Position numbers and translations under genes: made by a program. Shown in pieces: positions 40,470 through 48,877 of a stretch of DNA of 64,000 nt. Position 1 is the first letter of the stretch; each line of letters starts with the position of its first letter. This DNA comes from SpSt-398 sp041752235 (GTDB lineage: Bacteria; Bacteroidota; Bacteroidia; Chitinophagales; Chitinophagaceae). The stretch lies in contig JBGSHM010000028.1 in assembly GCA_041752235.1 (NCBI GenBank), positions 1 to 64,000 of the forward strand. The letters are read 5' to 3'. A model generated the notes under the pieces. It was not told the origin of the DNA and made no database searches. It was given only the letters and a program-made list of their open reading frames with translations.

Positions 40470-42080
40470 TTAGTCCTGGGACGTCTTTACTACACTGATT
40501 ACTTTCTGCAACGATTTATTCTGCAAGCGGATAAAGTACACGCCTGCTGGTAAACCATCTCCATAAATATCTACATTGTACGTACCCGCTGCATAATCCT
40601 GATTGGTATGCACCCGCACCACCTGTCCAAGCGCATTCATTTGCTGGATAAGGGTATGCCCGCCCTCAGTTGAGAACTGCAGGGTGGCATTTACGGTATA
40701 TGGATTTGGCCAGAGTTTCAGGATCAGGTTATTTGATTGGTTATTGGTATCATCAATATCATCCGGCAGTCCACAAGGTCCGCCCTTGATCAGGGGAAGT
40801 GACTGATAATTTTTCAGCAGAATGGAGTCGATCAATGGTTGTTGTACACAGAACCATCTTTCCAGCACGGATGCATATACACTCCGGAAATCATATTGAT
40901 AAGGGATATTGTTAACGACCTGGATATCGGAAGGGATATCGGGGCTGTTTCCTAATACGCCTTTTTTCACATGTTTACCAAAGAGGAAAAGCGGGGCAGC
41001 GGCACCGTGGTCGGTACCCAGACTTGCATTGGATTTAATCCGCCGACCAAATTCAGAGAAGGTCATTCCCATTACCCGGTCATCTTCTCCCATCAGTTCA
41101 AGGTCACGCTGAAAGGCGCTAATACCTGTAGCGATCTCCTTCATCAGGTTGGCGTGATTACCTGTGGTGGTATCACTGGCGTTAACCTGTTTTTTATGCG
41201 TATCAAACCCGCCGATAGAGACGGTATAGACTTTTGTTTTCAGTCCACCACGGATCAGCCGGGCCACGATCTGTAGTTGGTGTGCAAGACTGTTATCGGG
41301 ATAGGTGGCCAGGTTATTGGCCCGTTGGTAGGCGGCACGAATAATATCCGAATAGATCTTTGTTTTTTCCGAGATGATCCTTACATATCGCAGTTCTTTA
41401 TTGGCGGCTGGTGCTGTCAGAGGATAATCACTAAAGGGATTGACAAAGGTGTACAGTTTCTCCGGATCGGTGATGCTTAATCCCATGGAAAGGATCGGGC
41501 CTTGTACTTTTAAAGTAGGCACGTTGCTGATCTGGATCGCCAGCGGATCGGGCATATCGGTATTGGGATAGGCATCGGGATAGCCCGGATATTCATTTTC
41601 TAAATAACGCCCCAGCCATCCGGTCTTTACGCGGTCTAATCTGTTTCGGGTGGCATCTCCACTCATCCAGATATCCGTTGAACGGAAATGAGAGAAATCC
41701 TGATTTTCATAACCCACCGACTGCACCACATTGAGTTTGCCATCGTTGAACATATTTTGCAGATCGGTCATCGCCGGATGCAAACCCGAGCGATCGGTTC
41801 CATCCAAACGCAGTACTTTACTTTGCGGGATGGCGATATTGGTCCGGGCGTTATAATAGTTTGCATATACATCCAGGGGGATCACCATGTTGATGCCATC
41901 ATTACCCCCGGCCAGTTGGATCAATACCAGTACATGGTCGTTGGCGGCCTCGCCACCCAATAACCGGGAAAGGGAATTGTCTGCCGCGGATCCAAAAGCG
42001 GTAAAGGAAAACCCGTTCAGGAACGTGGGAAGTGTAACGGCTGCCGGGACACTATTTCTCAGGAAGTTTCTACGGTTCAT
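40470..42080 (-). CDS. DUF1501 family protein with T9SS type A sorting domain
   Basis: A 536 aa exported protein. The N-terminus is Tat-like (NRRNFLRNS, then a hydrophobic stretch TLPTFLNGFSFTAFGSA). The DUF1501 domain (alkaline-phosphatase-superfamily-like) has LVLIQLAGGNDGINMVIPLD and TFSEFGRRIKSNASLGTDHG. The last ~85 residues are a T9SS type A sorting domain (LKLWPNPYTVNATLQF; LPAGVYFIRLQNKSLQKV). It is predicted to be a cell-surface or secreted protein of unknown activity. It is the last gene of a three-gene unit after the DUF1800 gene. Confidence 0.9.
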   Translation of the reverse strand: MNRRNFLRNSVPAAVTLPTFLNGFSFTAFGSAADNSLSRLLGGEAANDHVLVLIQLAGGNDGINMVIPLDVYANYYNARTNIAIPQSKVLRLDGTDRSGLHPAMTDLQNMFNDGKLNVVQSVGYENQDFSHFRSTDIWMSGDATRNRLDRVKTGWLGRYLENEYPGYPDAYPNTDMPDPLAIQISNVPTLKVQGPILSMGLSITDPEKLYTFVNPFSDYPLTAPAANKELRYVRIISEKTKIYSDIIRAAYQRANNLATYPDNSLAHQLQIVARLIRGGLKTKVYTVSIGGFDTHKKQVNASDTTTGNHANLMKEIATGISAFQRDLELMGEDDRVMGMTFSEFGRRIKSNASLGTDHGAAAPLFLFGKHVKKGVLGNSPDIPSDIQVVNNIPYQYDFRSVYASVLERWFCVQQPLIDSILLKNYQSLPLIKGGPCGLPDDIDDTNNQSNNLILKLWPNPYTVNATLQFSTEGGHTLIQQMNALGQVVRVHTNQDYAAGTYNVDIYGDGLPAGVYFIRLQNKSLQKVISVVKTSQD

Positions 42081-42123
42081 GGGCTGACTCTTTCGGTTTT
42101 TTAAATAGGGTTATGGGGCTTTA

Positions 42124-43761
42124 TCAGATTAAATGAAATTCAGGCAGGTTCATCAGGAAACGGAACATATCTTTTAATGCCGGATTGATGACTGCGTTAT
42201 TATTGCTGTTCCAGGCATTGGTCCAGGTAGCATCATTGCCTGAATTATTGATCAGAAAATTATTCTTTACATAGGTCTTTGAATTGGCTGATAACGGGTA
42301 TCGCAACAAGAGGGCGGTGATATCATCGATCAATTGATTGGGATCAGCGGGATTGGAAGAATAAGCCGCAAATGCCCGGCAATCGATCACATCATCACCG
42401 ACCAGTGCATCGGTAAAGTCAGCCCGTTTAGGGAGCGAATTACTGTTCACCCAAATCTCGTAGTACATAGGATCCTGGTAATAGGCCTGCCAACCCGAAA
42501 CATCCGGTGGTTGAAACAGGGTTTGCTGCATTTCAGCGGCGCGTTGATAGATCGAATAGAACAGGGGGTAGCCTGTTGCATAGTTGGTGTATGCCGGAAA
42601 GGGTACACTGAATTCGCGAAGCGTACCGGCGATCATATCCATCGGGCTCTTGATATAACATGCCTGATTGAGGGGATCAAAGAAATGCTCGCTTTTCAAC
42701 AAGGCAGATAAAACGGGCTTTACCTCATAATTACTGGAGATCAATAGTTGAGCCAGGGGCTCGATCACATCTGTTTCTGTCTGCTCATCGATCTGATAGT
42801 AAACAAACCAGGTATAGAGTTTACGGCAAATAAAGCGTGCCGATTCGGTTGTATTGAAGATCATATCCACCAATGCATCTACCTCCGTTTCGCCACTGTT
42901 GGAAATAGTGGTGTTGTTGTAAAAGGCAGAGAAGGACTTGGTGCCTGTATCATGGCTGCTGGCATCCAGATACGAGGTATACGTATTGCTATTGATCCGC
43001 CATCCGGTCAGCACCCGGGCCGCGGCGATCACATCGTTCTCCGTATAATCCGAACCGGGTCCTTTTCCTACACTAAAGAGTTCCTGTAATTCGCGCGCAA
43101 AGTTCTCATCGGGCGCGAGACGGGTGTTGAGATAACCATTCAGGTGGATCAACATCGCCGGGTCAATGGTCACATCCTTTACCAGTTGTTTTACATTCCC
43201 CAGGGCATTTCTCCGAAGCAGGTTGTGGTGTCTCCACATCATCGTGGCATTGTCCACTTCCTCTACCTGCACCGAGAAATGGTGATGCCAGAAAAGTACC
43301 ATTTTTTCCCAGATACTTCTGTTCTGGTTGATGATAAGACCCGACCACCATTTGCGCAGGCTTTCCACCCGGAGCCGATTGATCGAACCACGTATCTCTG
43401 AAAAACTCGTCGTATTAAAATCATTTACCCAGGTTTGACCCTGTGCCACCCCCACGTCATCATGCAATACACCGTCGTCATCCGCGATCAATCCATAATC
43501 ACGCACCGGAGGGGATACCACCGGGATATTATTCAGCAATTCATCGATGGCCTGACCGGGGGTAAGCGTCAGAAAATGGTCGATATCAGCTTTGGTCGCA
43601 CCAAACATGGTGCGTTTGAGCAGGTGGGCCACTTCCTGTCTTGTCCAGGCACCTGCATAAGGCGTCAGGTCGCTGTCCACACGTTCGTCGTATGCAGGGA
43701 CCGTTTCTTTTTTCGTGCTTACCTTTTTGCGTGCCGCGGTGAGAAATGCTCTTCTGTCCAT
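42124..43761 (-). CDS. DUF1800 family protein
   Basis: A 545 aa protein. The N-terminus has RR (MDRRAFLTAARKK) but no clear hydrophobic signal. The DUF1800 domain is shown by AHLLKRTMFGATKADIDHFL, MVLFWHHHFSVQVEEVDNAT and DENFARELQELFSVGKG. DUF1800 and DUF1501 proteins are regularly encoded together in many phyla and their function is unsettled. It lies 24 nt after the T9SS type B gene and 43 nt before the DUF1501 gene, so the three probably form one operon. Confidence 0.92.
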   Translation of the reverse strand: MDRRAFLTAARKKVSTKKETVPAYDERVDSDLTPYAGAWTRQEVAHLLKRTMFGATKADIDHFLTLTPGQAIDELLNNIPVVSPPVRDYGLIADDDGVLHDDVGVAQGQTWVNDFNTTSFSEIRGSINRLRVESLRKWWSGLIINQNRSIWEKMVLFWHHHFSVQVEEVDNATMMWRHHNLLRRNALGNVKQLVKDVTIDPAMLIHLNGYLNTRLAPDENFARELQELFSVGKGPGSDYTENDVIAAARVLTGWRINSNTYTSYLDASSHDTGTKSFSAFYNNTTISNSGETEVDALVDMIFNTTESARFICRKLYTWFVYYQIDEQTETDVIEPLAQLLISSNYEVKPVLSALLKSEHFFDPLNQACYIKSPMDMIAGTLREFSVPFPAYTNYATGYPLFYSIYQRAAEMQQTLFQPPDVSGWQAYYQDPMYYEIWVNSNSLPKRADFTDALVGDDVIDCRAFAAYSSNPADPNQLIDDITALLLRYPLSANSKTYVKNNFLINNSGNDATWTNAWNSNNNAVINPALKDMFRFLMNLPEFHLI

Positions 43762-43785
43762 GTGGTTAGTTTTTCCTTTAATGAG

Positions 43786-45735
43786 TTATCGGATCAATAC
43801 CAGGGTTCCTTTTTCCTGGTGCATCTTATTCTGCAGGTCCAGGTATTTCACATAATATATAAATACGCCAACGGGTTGGGGCTTCCCACGAAACACACCA
43901 TCCCAGCGGTCATAGAGTGTCTGGCTTTTGAAGACCAGTTCTCCGTTTCGATTATAAACTTGCATGGAATACCCTTCCGGTACTTTGCCTATGGGGCCAA
44001 AGAAATCATTCTTTCCATCTCCATTAGGCGTAAACGCCGTTGGAATATGTACAACCGCCTCATTGAGTACCACCACGGTGAACTGGTCGCTTACACTACA
44101 ATCAAGGGCCAGCGAATTATTGGCGCGGTACACCGTTGTTACAGTCGGTGTGGCAATCGGGTTGGGGCAAGTGGTACAACTCAGGGACGGGTTGGGATCC
44201 CAACTGATAGTCCCATTTCCGGCAGAAGGAAGGGTGATGGATTCTCCGGCGAAAATGGTATCTCTTTTTTTCAAAAGCTCAAAGGGGCTGGTCAGTAATA
44301 CCGGGCGATAACTCAGATAAACGGAGTCATATCCACAGGCATCAAATAAGGTATCCAAAGGAGAAACAAAATTGGCGAGGTTACATACTACCGAGTCAGT
44401 GGTATCCCGCATGGGTCTCTTGAATTTGAGAACGGCAAAATCGGTTTCACCCTGGCCGTCGATGAAGTCACCGTCATAGGAATCAGAATCACCCGCCAGA
44501 TAATATTCATCCTGTAACGGGTTATAGACCATAAAACGAAGATGGTCATTAGTAGTACCACCGCGGTTTTCGGTCCAAAGCATATTGCCTGTGGCATCGA
44601 GTTTTACCACCCAGTAATCTCCTTCGCCGAGGGCGCCTGTTACATCGCCATCGTTGGAATAGGAGATCCCGCCGATCAGGTATCCGCCATCTGTATCAGT
44701 AAGGAGAGCATTGGCATATTCGGCATCTGTGCCGCCTAATACTTTTTGCCAGTTGAGTGTACCATTGGTGCCAATATTAACTACCCAATAATCCTGACTG
44801 CCCTTGGCACCACTAACATCTCCGTCATTGGAGGTAGTATAGCCGGCTAGGGTAAGAGAGCCATCGGTGGCGAGACTCATGGCATAGGCCACATCATTTT
44901 GGGCTCCGCCATATACTTTGCTGTAAATTTTATTTCCGTTGAGGTCAATGGCGAGTAGCCAGACGTCATAGTTTTTTTGACTGGGGGGAATATCTCCATC
45001 TGTGGAGTTGGCATATCCCGACAGGTAGATGCGGTTATTGATGATCTCGAAATCAAGCAGTTCTTCATTTTTTGTCCCTCCAAAACATTTGCTCCATACC
45101 ATGCCACCCGATGCATTGATGCGCAGGATGACCCCATCCGTATAACCTCCGGTGCCATGGTTACCGGTGATATCTCCATTATTGGAAGAGGAAGAAGCGG
45201 CAATAAGGAAAGAACCATCATCCAGTATTTGGAGGTGGTTACCGATATCAAGCCCGCTACCGCCATATCGTTTTTGCCATTGCAGGTTGCCCGTGGCATC
45301 GAGTTTCAGGAGCCAGATATCTTTGTTACCACCATACCCGGCCACTACTCCACCGTCGGTGGAATTGGTTTCGCCTAAAACAATATAACCGCCATCGGCG
45401 GTTTGTTCAATATCACGGGCAGATTCATAGCCACTGCCCCCCCCGGCTCTTTGCCATTCGATATTTCCACAGCGGTCGAGTTTGGCAACCCAGAGGTCCC
45501 AGTAATCACGGGAAGTAAGATTGGTAACATGGCCATCCTTTGAATCGGTATAACCCGCCACGATGGTGCCTCCATCACTGGTCATTTTTATAACAAATGG
45601 AATGTCAACGGTGGAACCACCGTATTTATTCGCCCATTGAAGGGGAGGTAATTGCGCAAACAGACTTTGCCCTCCCAATAACAGGGCACAGCAAAGCAGG
45701 ATACGGGATGTGGTTTTCAGCGGTTGGAGGTTCAT
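43786..45735 (-). CDS. T9SS type B (gliding-associated C-terminal) propeller protein
   Basis: A 649 aa secreted protein. After a signal peptide (LLCCALLLGGQSLFAQ) come about eight to nine blades of roughly 50 residues with DGGTIVAGYT / DGGYIVLGETNS and acidic GDIT/GDVS loops, most likely a beta-propeller. A short cysteine-containing Ig-like module follows (SLSCTTCPNPIATP). The last ~90 residues form the CHU_C/gliding-motility C-terminal domain (AFTPNGDGKNDFFGP; YNRNGELVF; VGVFIYYVKYLD), the type B T9SS sorting signal. It heads the operon with DUF1800 and DUF1501. Confidence 0.9.
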   Translation of the reverse strand: MNLQPLKTTSRILLCCALLLGGQSLFAQLPPLQWANKYGGSTVDIPFVIKMTSDGGTIVAGYTDSKDGHVTNLTSRDYWDLWVAKLDRCGNIEWQRAGGGSGYESARDIEQTADGGYIVLGETNSTDGGVVAGYGGNKDIWLLKLDATGNLQWQKRYGGSGLDIGNHLQILDDGSFLIAASSSSNNGDITGNHGTGGYTDGVILRINASGGMVWSKCFGGTKNEELLDFEIINNRIYLSGYANSTDGDIPPSQKNYDVWLLAIDLNGNKIYSKVYGGAQNDVAYAMSLATDGSLTLAGYTTSNDGDVSGAKGSQDYWVVNIGTNGTLNWQKVLGGTDAEYANALLTDTDGGYLIGGISYSNDGDVTGALGEGDYWVVKLDATGNMLWTENRGGTTNDHLRFMVYNPLQDEYYLAGDSDSYDGDFIDGQGETDFAVLKFKRPMRDTTDSVVCNLANFVSPLDTLFDACGYDSVYLSYRPVLLTSPFELLKKRDTIFAGESITLPSAGNGTISWDPNPSLSCTTCPNPIATPTVTTVYRANNSLALDCSVSDQFTVVVLNEAVVHIPTAFTPNGDGKNDFFGPIGKVPEGYSMQVYNRNGELVFKSQTLYDRWDGVFRGKPQPVGVFIYYVKYLDLQNKMHQEKGTLVLIR

Positions 45736-45825
45736 AGCAGCGATTCATGGCTTATAAGCAAGGATTGTGCTAAAAGTGCGGGGTGGGAGTATTTTCTAAG
45801 GGATTTTACTGACGCTGTTGTTGGT

Positions 45826-45894
45826 TTTACCGCCAGGACACGAGGACGCAAGGGAGCGCTAATAGCTAAAAGCAAATAGCTATTAGCTTTTTGC
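45826..45894. repeat. Chimeric repeat: half ACCGCC element joined to a TAGC palindrome
   Basis: TTTTACCGCCAGGACACGAG and GACGCAAGGGAGCGCT are the left half of the ACCGCC family. The right half is missing. Instead GCTAATAGCT (45858-45867) and AGCTATTAGC (45878-45887) form a TAGC-family hairpin that runs into the last codons of nth. This is a junction between two repeat families. Confidence 0.68.
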
Positions 45895-46533
45895 TATAGA
45901 GGTAAGAAAATACCGGCAAGCTGCCTGCAATCCGCACTGCTCACATTTTGGTGTGCGGGCCAGACAGGTATATCGCCCATGCAGAATAAGCCAATGGTGG
46001 GACTTATGAATGAGCTCTTTGGGAATATGTTTGATCAATTCTTTTTCTACGGCCAATGGGGTGGCAGCGGTTTGAGGAACCAGACCTATGCGGCGACTGA
46101 CGCGGAATACATGGGTGTCCACCGCCATATTGGGTTGTTTGTCGATTACAGATGTAATAACATTGGCTGTTTTCCTACCTACCCCTGGCAGTTTTACCAA
46201 TTCATCGACTGTCAACGGCACCTGGCCATTGAAATCCTGCATCAGTTTTTGGGCCATGCCGATCAGGTGTTTGGTCTTATTGTTTGGGTAGGAAATGCTT
46301 CGGATATAGGGAAACAGTTCTTCCACACTTGCTCCGGCAAGGGTTTGTGGATCGGGATAAGCTTCAAATAATGCAGGGGTGGTCAGGTTGACCCGCTTAT
46401 CCGTGCATTGGGCTGAAAGGATGACGGCAACCAATAATTGATAGGGACTGTCATAGATCAATTCGGTTTCGGCCTCGGGCACATGGGTTGAGAAATAGTT
46501 GATGACGAATTGAAATCGTTCTTTGCGGGTCAT
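45883..46533 (-). CDS. nth: Endonuclease III
   Basis: A 216 aa base-excision-repair glycosylase/AP lyase for oxidised pyrimidines. It has the helix-hairpin-helix LPGVGRKTANVI with catalytic lysine K121 and catalytic aspartate D139 in AVDTHVFRVSRR. The [4Fe-4S] loop has the C-x6-C-x2-C-x5-C spacing (CLARTPKCEQCGLQAAC). Length is normal. The final residues (SIAKS) are encoded by the hairpin repeat that ends the gene. Confidence 0.97.
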   Translation of the reverse strand: MTRKERFQFVINYFSTHVPEAETELIYDSPYQLLVAVILSAQCTDKRVNLTTPALFEAYPDPQTLAGASVEELFPYIRSISYPNNKTKHLIGMAQKLMQDFNGQVPLTVDELVKLPGVGRKTANVITSVIDKQPNMAVDTHVFRVSRRIGLVPQTAATPLAVEKELIKHIPKELIHKSHHWLILHGRYTCLARTPKCEQCGLQAACRYFLTSIAKS

Positions 46534-46565
46534 GCTGCAATTTAATCAGGGCCGGGCGATGGGTA

Positions 46566-46598
46566 AAAATAAAAAGCATCCGCCGCAGGCGGATGCTT
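46566..46598 (-). terminator. Intrinsic terminator after the small DNA-proximal gene
   Basis: An 11-bp stem AAGCATCCGCC / GGCGGATGCTT with loop GCA. On the minus strand it is followed by TTTTATTTTTACC. It ends transcription from the 77 aa gene before nth. Confidence 0.88.
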
Positions 46599-46623
46599 GA
46601 AAAAATTGGATAGAAGGAATTTG

Positions 46624-46857
46624 TTACTTCACCTCTTCAGCGCCGACAAGCCGGGCATAATTCAGGATGTTCAAAACGACTTCAGTGCGGGGGGATGCCG
46701 AGATGGTATCCAGCCTTTGCATCGAAGCCCTTAATACATTCAGCTTTTCGCGTAGTGTCCAATCGCTTTTTAATGCCTCGTCAATAGCGGCTGATTGATC
46801 AGGTGACGTTTCCTTGTACAAATACATTAATAGATCTTCTGGGGTAAAATTGCTCAT
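46624..46857 (-). CDS. Small acidic protein of unknown function
   Basis: A 77 aa protein. ATG 46857 (MSNFTPEDLLMYLYKE) is chosen over a TTG two codons upstream. The N-terminal pattern TPEDLLMYLYKETSPDQSAA with LREKLNVLRASMQRLD resembles the sigma-interaction part of anti-sigma-like proteins or a small zf-HC2-like domain without zinc ligands. That is only a resemblance. It stands alone with its own terminator. Confidence 0.65.
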   Translation of the reverse strand: MSNFTPEDLLMYLYKETSPDQSAAIDEALKSDWTLREKLNVLRASMQRLDTISASPRTEVVLNILNYARLVGAEEVK

Positions 46858-46951
46858 GGGCAAACCTTTGATGTCCTAAAATAAGAAAGTCTAAATTCAG
46901 AAAGTGTCCGTGGTACTAACGCCTGATAAGGTATTATTATTGTGGGATATT

Positions 46952-46974
46952 AACCAGCCGTAGGGAGGCTGGTT
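46952..46974. other. Hairpin downstream of divIC/ftsB
   Basis: AACCAGCC (46952-46959) and GGCTGGTT (46967-46974) form a perfect 8-bp stem with a 7-nt loop. It has no adjacent U-tract. It may cap the eno-divIC transcript or be a repeat remnant. Confidence 0.35.
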
Positions 46975-46977
46975 GTG

Positions 46978-47080
46978 TAAATTATTGATTATTAATTACT
47001 AATTATGAATCTGGTATTGCCCAAACATTTGCCTTTTGAACCTAACTAATTAATAATCAATAATTAATAATAAATAATCA
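46978..47080. repeat. TTATTGATTATTAATTA inverted repeat pair
   Basis: Left arm TAAATTATTGATTATTAATT ACTAATTATG, right arm ACTAATTAATAATCAATAAT TAATAATAAATAATCA. They are near-complementary and separated by about 38 nt. The right arm contains the TGA stop of the divIC/ftsB gene. Confidence 0.75.
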
Positions 47081-47380
47081 TTTCTCCTTTTCGGGTACCA
47101 CATAAACATCCTCATTATCCTTCTTCATCAGGTATTTCTCCCGGGCATAGCGTTCAACGGTGGTGGAATCATTTTTGAGCAGGTCGAGTTCTTTTTGCTC
47201 TTTGGCGATCTCGGCCTGGTAGTGGGCCTTTGATTTTTCGAGCATTTTAAGCTCCTTGGTGCGGCTGCGTTGGGTGAACAGGTCGTTCTTGTCAAAGAAC
47301 AACAGGGTAGCAGCCAATACCGCCGTGGCGATAAAGTATTTATTACGGAGCCAGGATGGCAGGCGGGATAGGAGCTTCAT
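47078..47380 (-). CDS. Septum formation initiator (DivIC/FtsB) family protein
   Basis: A 100 aa bitopic membrane protein with a basic N-terminus, one membrane helix (about 14-28, YFIATAVLAATLLFF) and a periplasmic coiled coil (about 40-75) followed by ERYAREKYLMKKDNEDVYVV, the conserved FtsB/DivIC tail. It acts in the divisome with FtsL and FtsQ/DivIB. It lies downstream of eno on the same strand, a common arrangement. A palindrome occupies the 71 nt gap. Confidence 0.92.
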   Translation of the reverse strand: MKLLSRLPSWLRNKYFIATAVLAATLLFFDKNDLFTQRSRTKELKMLEKSKAHYQAEIAKEQKELDLLKNDSTTVERYAREKYLMKKDNEDVYVVPEKEK

Positions 47381-47404
47381 ATGGTTGGTTTTTTCGGTTA
47401 GTTA

Positions 47405-47447
47405 TTAGCTACTAGCTATTAGCTTCAAGCTAATAGCTAGTAGCTAA
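47405..47447. repeat. Perfect 43-nt palindrome (TAGC family)
   Basis: Twenty-one bases at 47405-47425 (TTAGCTACTAGCTATTAGCT T) are repeated as the exact reverse complement at 47427-47447 around a single central C. As RNA it would form a stem of about 19 bp. It lies between eno (stop 5 nt away) and divIC/ftsB. Confidence 0.95.
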
Positions 47448-47451
47448 AAGC

Positions 47452-48741
47452 CTATTTTAAAAACTTCACCTTTCCCTTTGGATACACGGCGCTTTGTCCC
47501 AACAACTCTTCGATGCGGATGAGTTGGTTGTATTTGGCCATGCGATCGGTACGGGAAGCGGATCCGGTTTTGATCTGTCCACAATTCAGTGCCACTGCGA
47601 GGTCGGCAATGGTCGTATCTTCTGTTTCGCCACTGCGATGGCTCATGATGGTGTTGTAGCCATTGTGTTGTGCGAGCGTAACAGCATTGATGGTTTCGGT
47701 AACGGTACCGATCTGGTTTACTTTTACCAGCAGGGCGTTTCCGATTCCTTTATCAATGCCTTGTTGCAAACGGGTTACATTGGTAACGAAAAGGTCATCT
47801 CCTACCAATTGGCATTTGGAACCAACAGCTTCGGTCAACATTTTCCAACCGGCCCAATCATCTTCGGCCATACCATCTTCGATGCTGCAGATCGGATATT
47901 TTTTCACCCAGGTTTCCCAGTATTTGGCCAGTTGTTCGCTGGTCATTTCCTTGCCGCTGCTTTTATGGAAAACATATTTTTTCTTCTTGCTGTCCCAGAG
48001 TTCGCTGTTGGCCGCATCCATTGCGATCTTGATCTGTGTGCCTGCTTTATATCCGGCGGCTTCAATGGCGATGAGTACGGTTTCGATCGCTTCTTCGTTG
48101 CTTTGGATATTGGGGGCAAATCCACCTTCATCGCCCACATTGGTACTGTATCCTTTTTTCTTTAATACGGTCTTCAGTGCATGGAAGATCTCCACTCCCC
48201 AGCGAAGTCCTTCGCTGAAATTGGGAGCGCCTACGGGCATGACCATGAATTCCTGGAAATCGATCTTATTGTCGGCATGCGCACCCCCATTCAGGATATT
48301 CATCATGGGGATGGGGAGTACCTTGGCATTGGTGCCACCGATATAACGGAAAAGAGGAAGGGCAGCTTCTTCCGCAGCAGCTTTGGCTACCGCCATGCTC
48401 ACGGCCAATATTGCATTGGCTCCCAGCTTTCCTTTGTTGGGGGTACCATCGAGTTCGATCATCATCTGGTCGATACCGGTTTGGTCGGCCACATCATAAC
48501 CCAGCAAGGCGGGGGCGATCGTATCGTTTACATTTTTTACGGCCTTGATGACCCCTTTCCCTACATATTTCTTTTTATCATTATCGCGCAGTTCAACGGC
48601 TTCGTGGATACCTGTACTTGCTCCGCTTGGAACAGCCGCGCGTCCTAAAGCTCCTTCATCGGTGATCACATCCACCTCTACAGTGGGATTTCCTCTGGAG
48701 TCAAGAATCTGGCGGGCAAAAATTTCGGAAATGTAGCTCAT
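47452..48741 (-). CDS. eno: Enolase
   Basis: A 429 aa glycolytic enzyme converting 2-phosphoglycerate to phosphoenolpyruvate. The N-terminus SYISEIFARQILDSRGNPTV, metal-binding SIEDGMAEDDWAGW, the catalytic-lysine region NALLVKVNQIGTVTETINA and SHRSGETEDTTIADLAVAL are all intact. It is followed by divIC/ftsB on the same strand. A GGTCC repeat array separates it from gldA, which is transcribed in the same direction upstream. Confidence 0.98.
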   Translation of the reverse strand: MSYISEIFARQILDSRGNPTVEVDVITDEGALGRAAVPSGASTGIHEAVELRDNDKKKYVGKGVIKAVKNVNDTIAPALLGYDVADQTGIDQMMIELDGTPNKGKLGANAILAVSMAVAKAAAEEAALPLFRYIGGTNAKVLPIPMMNILNGGAHADNKIDFQEFMVMPVGAPNFSEGLRWGVEIFHALKTVLKKKGYSTNVGDEGGFAPNIQSNEEAIETVLIAIEAAGYKAGTQIKIAMDAANSELWDSKKKKYVFHKSSGKEMTSEQLAKYWETWVKKYPICSIEDGMAEDDWAGWKMLTEAVGSKCQLVGDDLFVTNVTRLQQGIDKGIGNALLVKVNQIGTVTETINAVTLAQHNGYNTIMSHRSGETEDTTIADLAVALNCGQIKTGSASRTDRMAKYNQLIRIEELLGQSAVYPKGKVKFLK

Positions 48742-48777
48742 TGTTGATGTTTTAATATTTCGATTGCTTGTTATTTA

Positions 48778-48875
48778 GTCCGGGGTCCAGGGTCCGGGGT
48801 CCGAGGTTAGCGGATTAAACTTACTTGTTCATCATCGACCATCCGACTCCGGACTTTCGACTCCGGACTCCCGAC
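48778..48875. repeat. GGTCCGGGGTC / CGGACTCC inverted array
   Basis: A left block of GTCCGGGGTC-type copies (CCGGGGTCCAGGGTCCGGGG) and a right block of inverted copies (CCGACTCCGGACTTTCGACT CCGGACTCCCGACC) are separated by about 45 nt. The right block ends 2 nt from the gldA stop. Pairing is imperfect but follows the same layout as the other families. Confidence 0.62.
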
Positions 48876-48877
48876 CT

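Noticed and set aside
43435..44298. A 287-codon plus-strand frame opposite the DUF1800 and T9SS type B genes
   Set aside because: It spans the boundary of two real genes on the other strand and has no recognisable motif.
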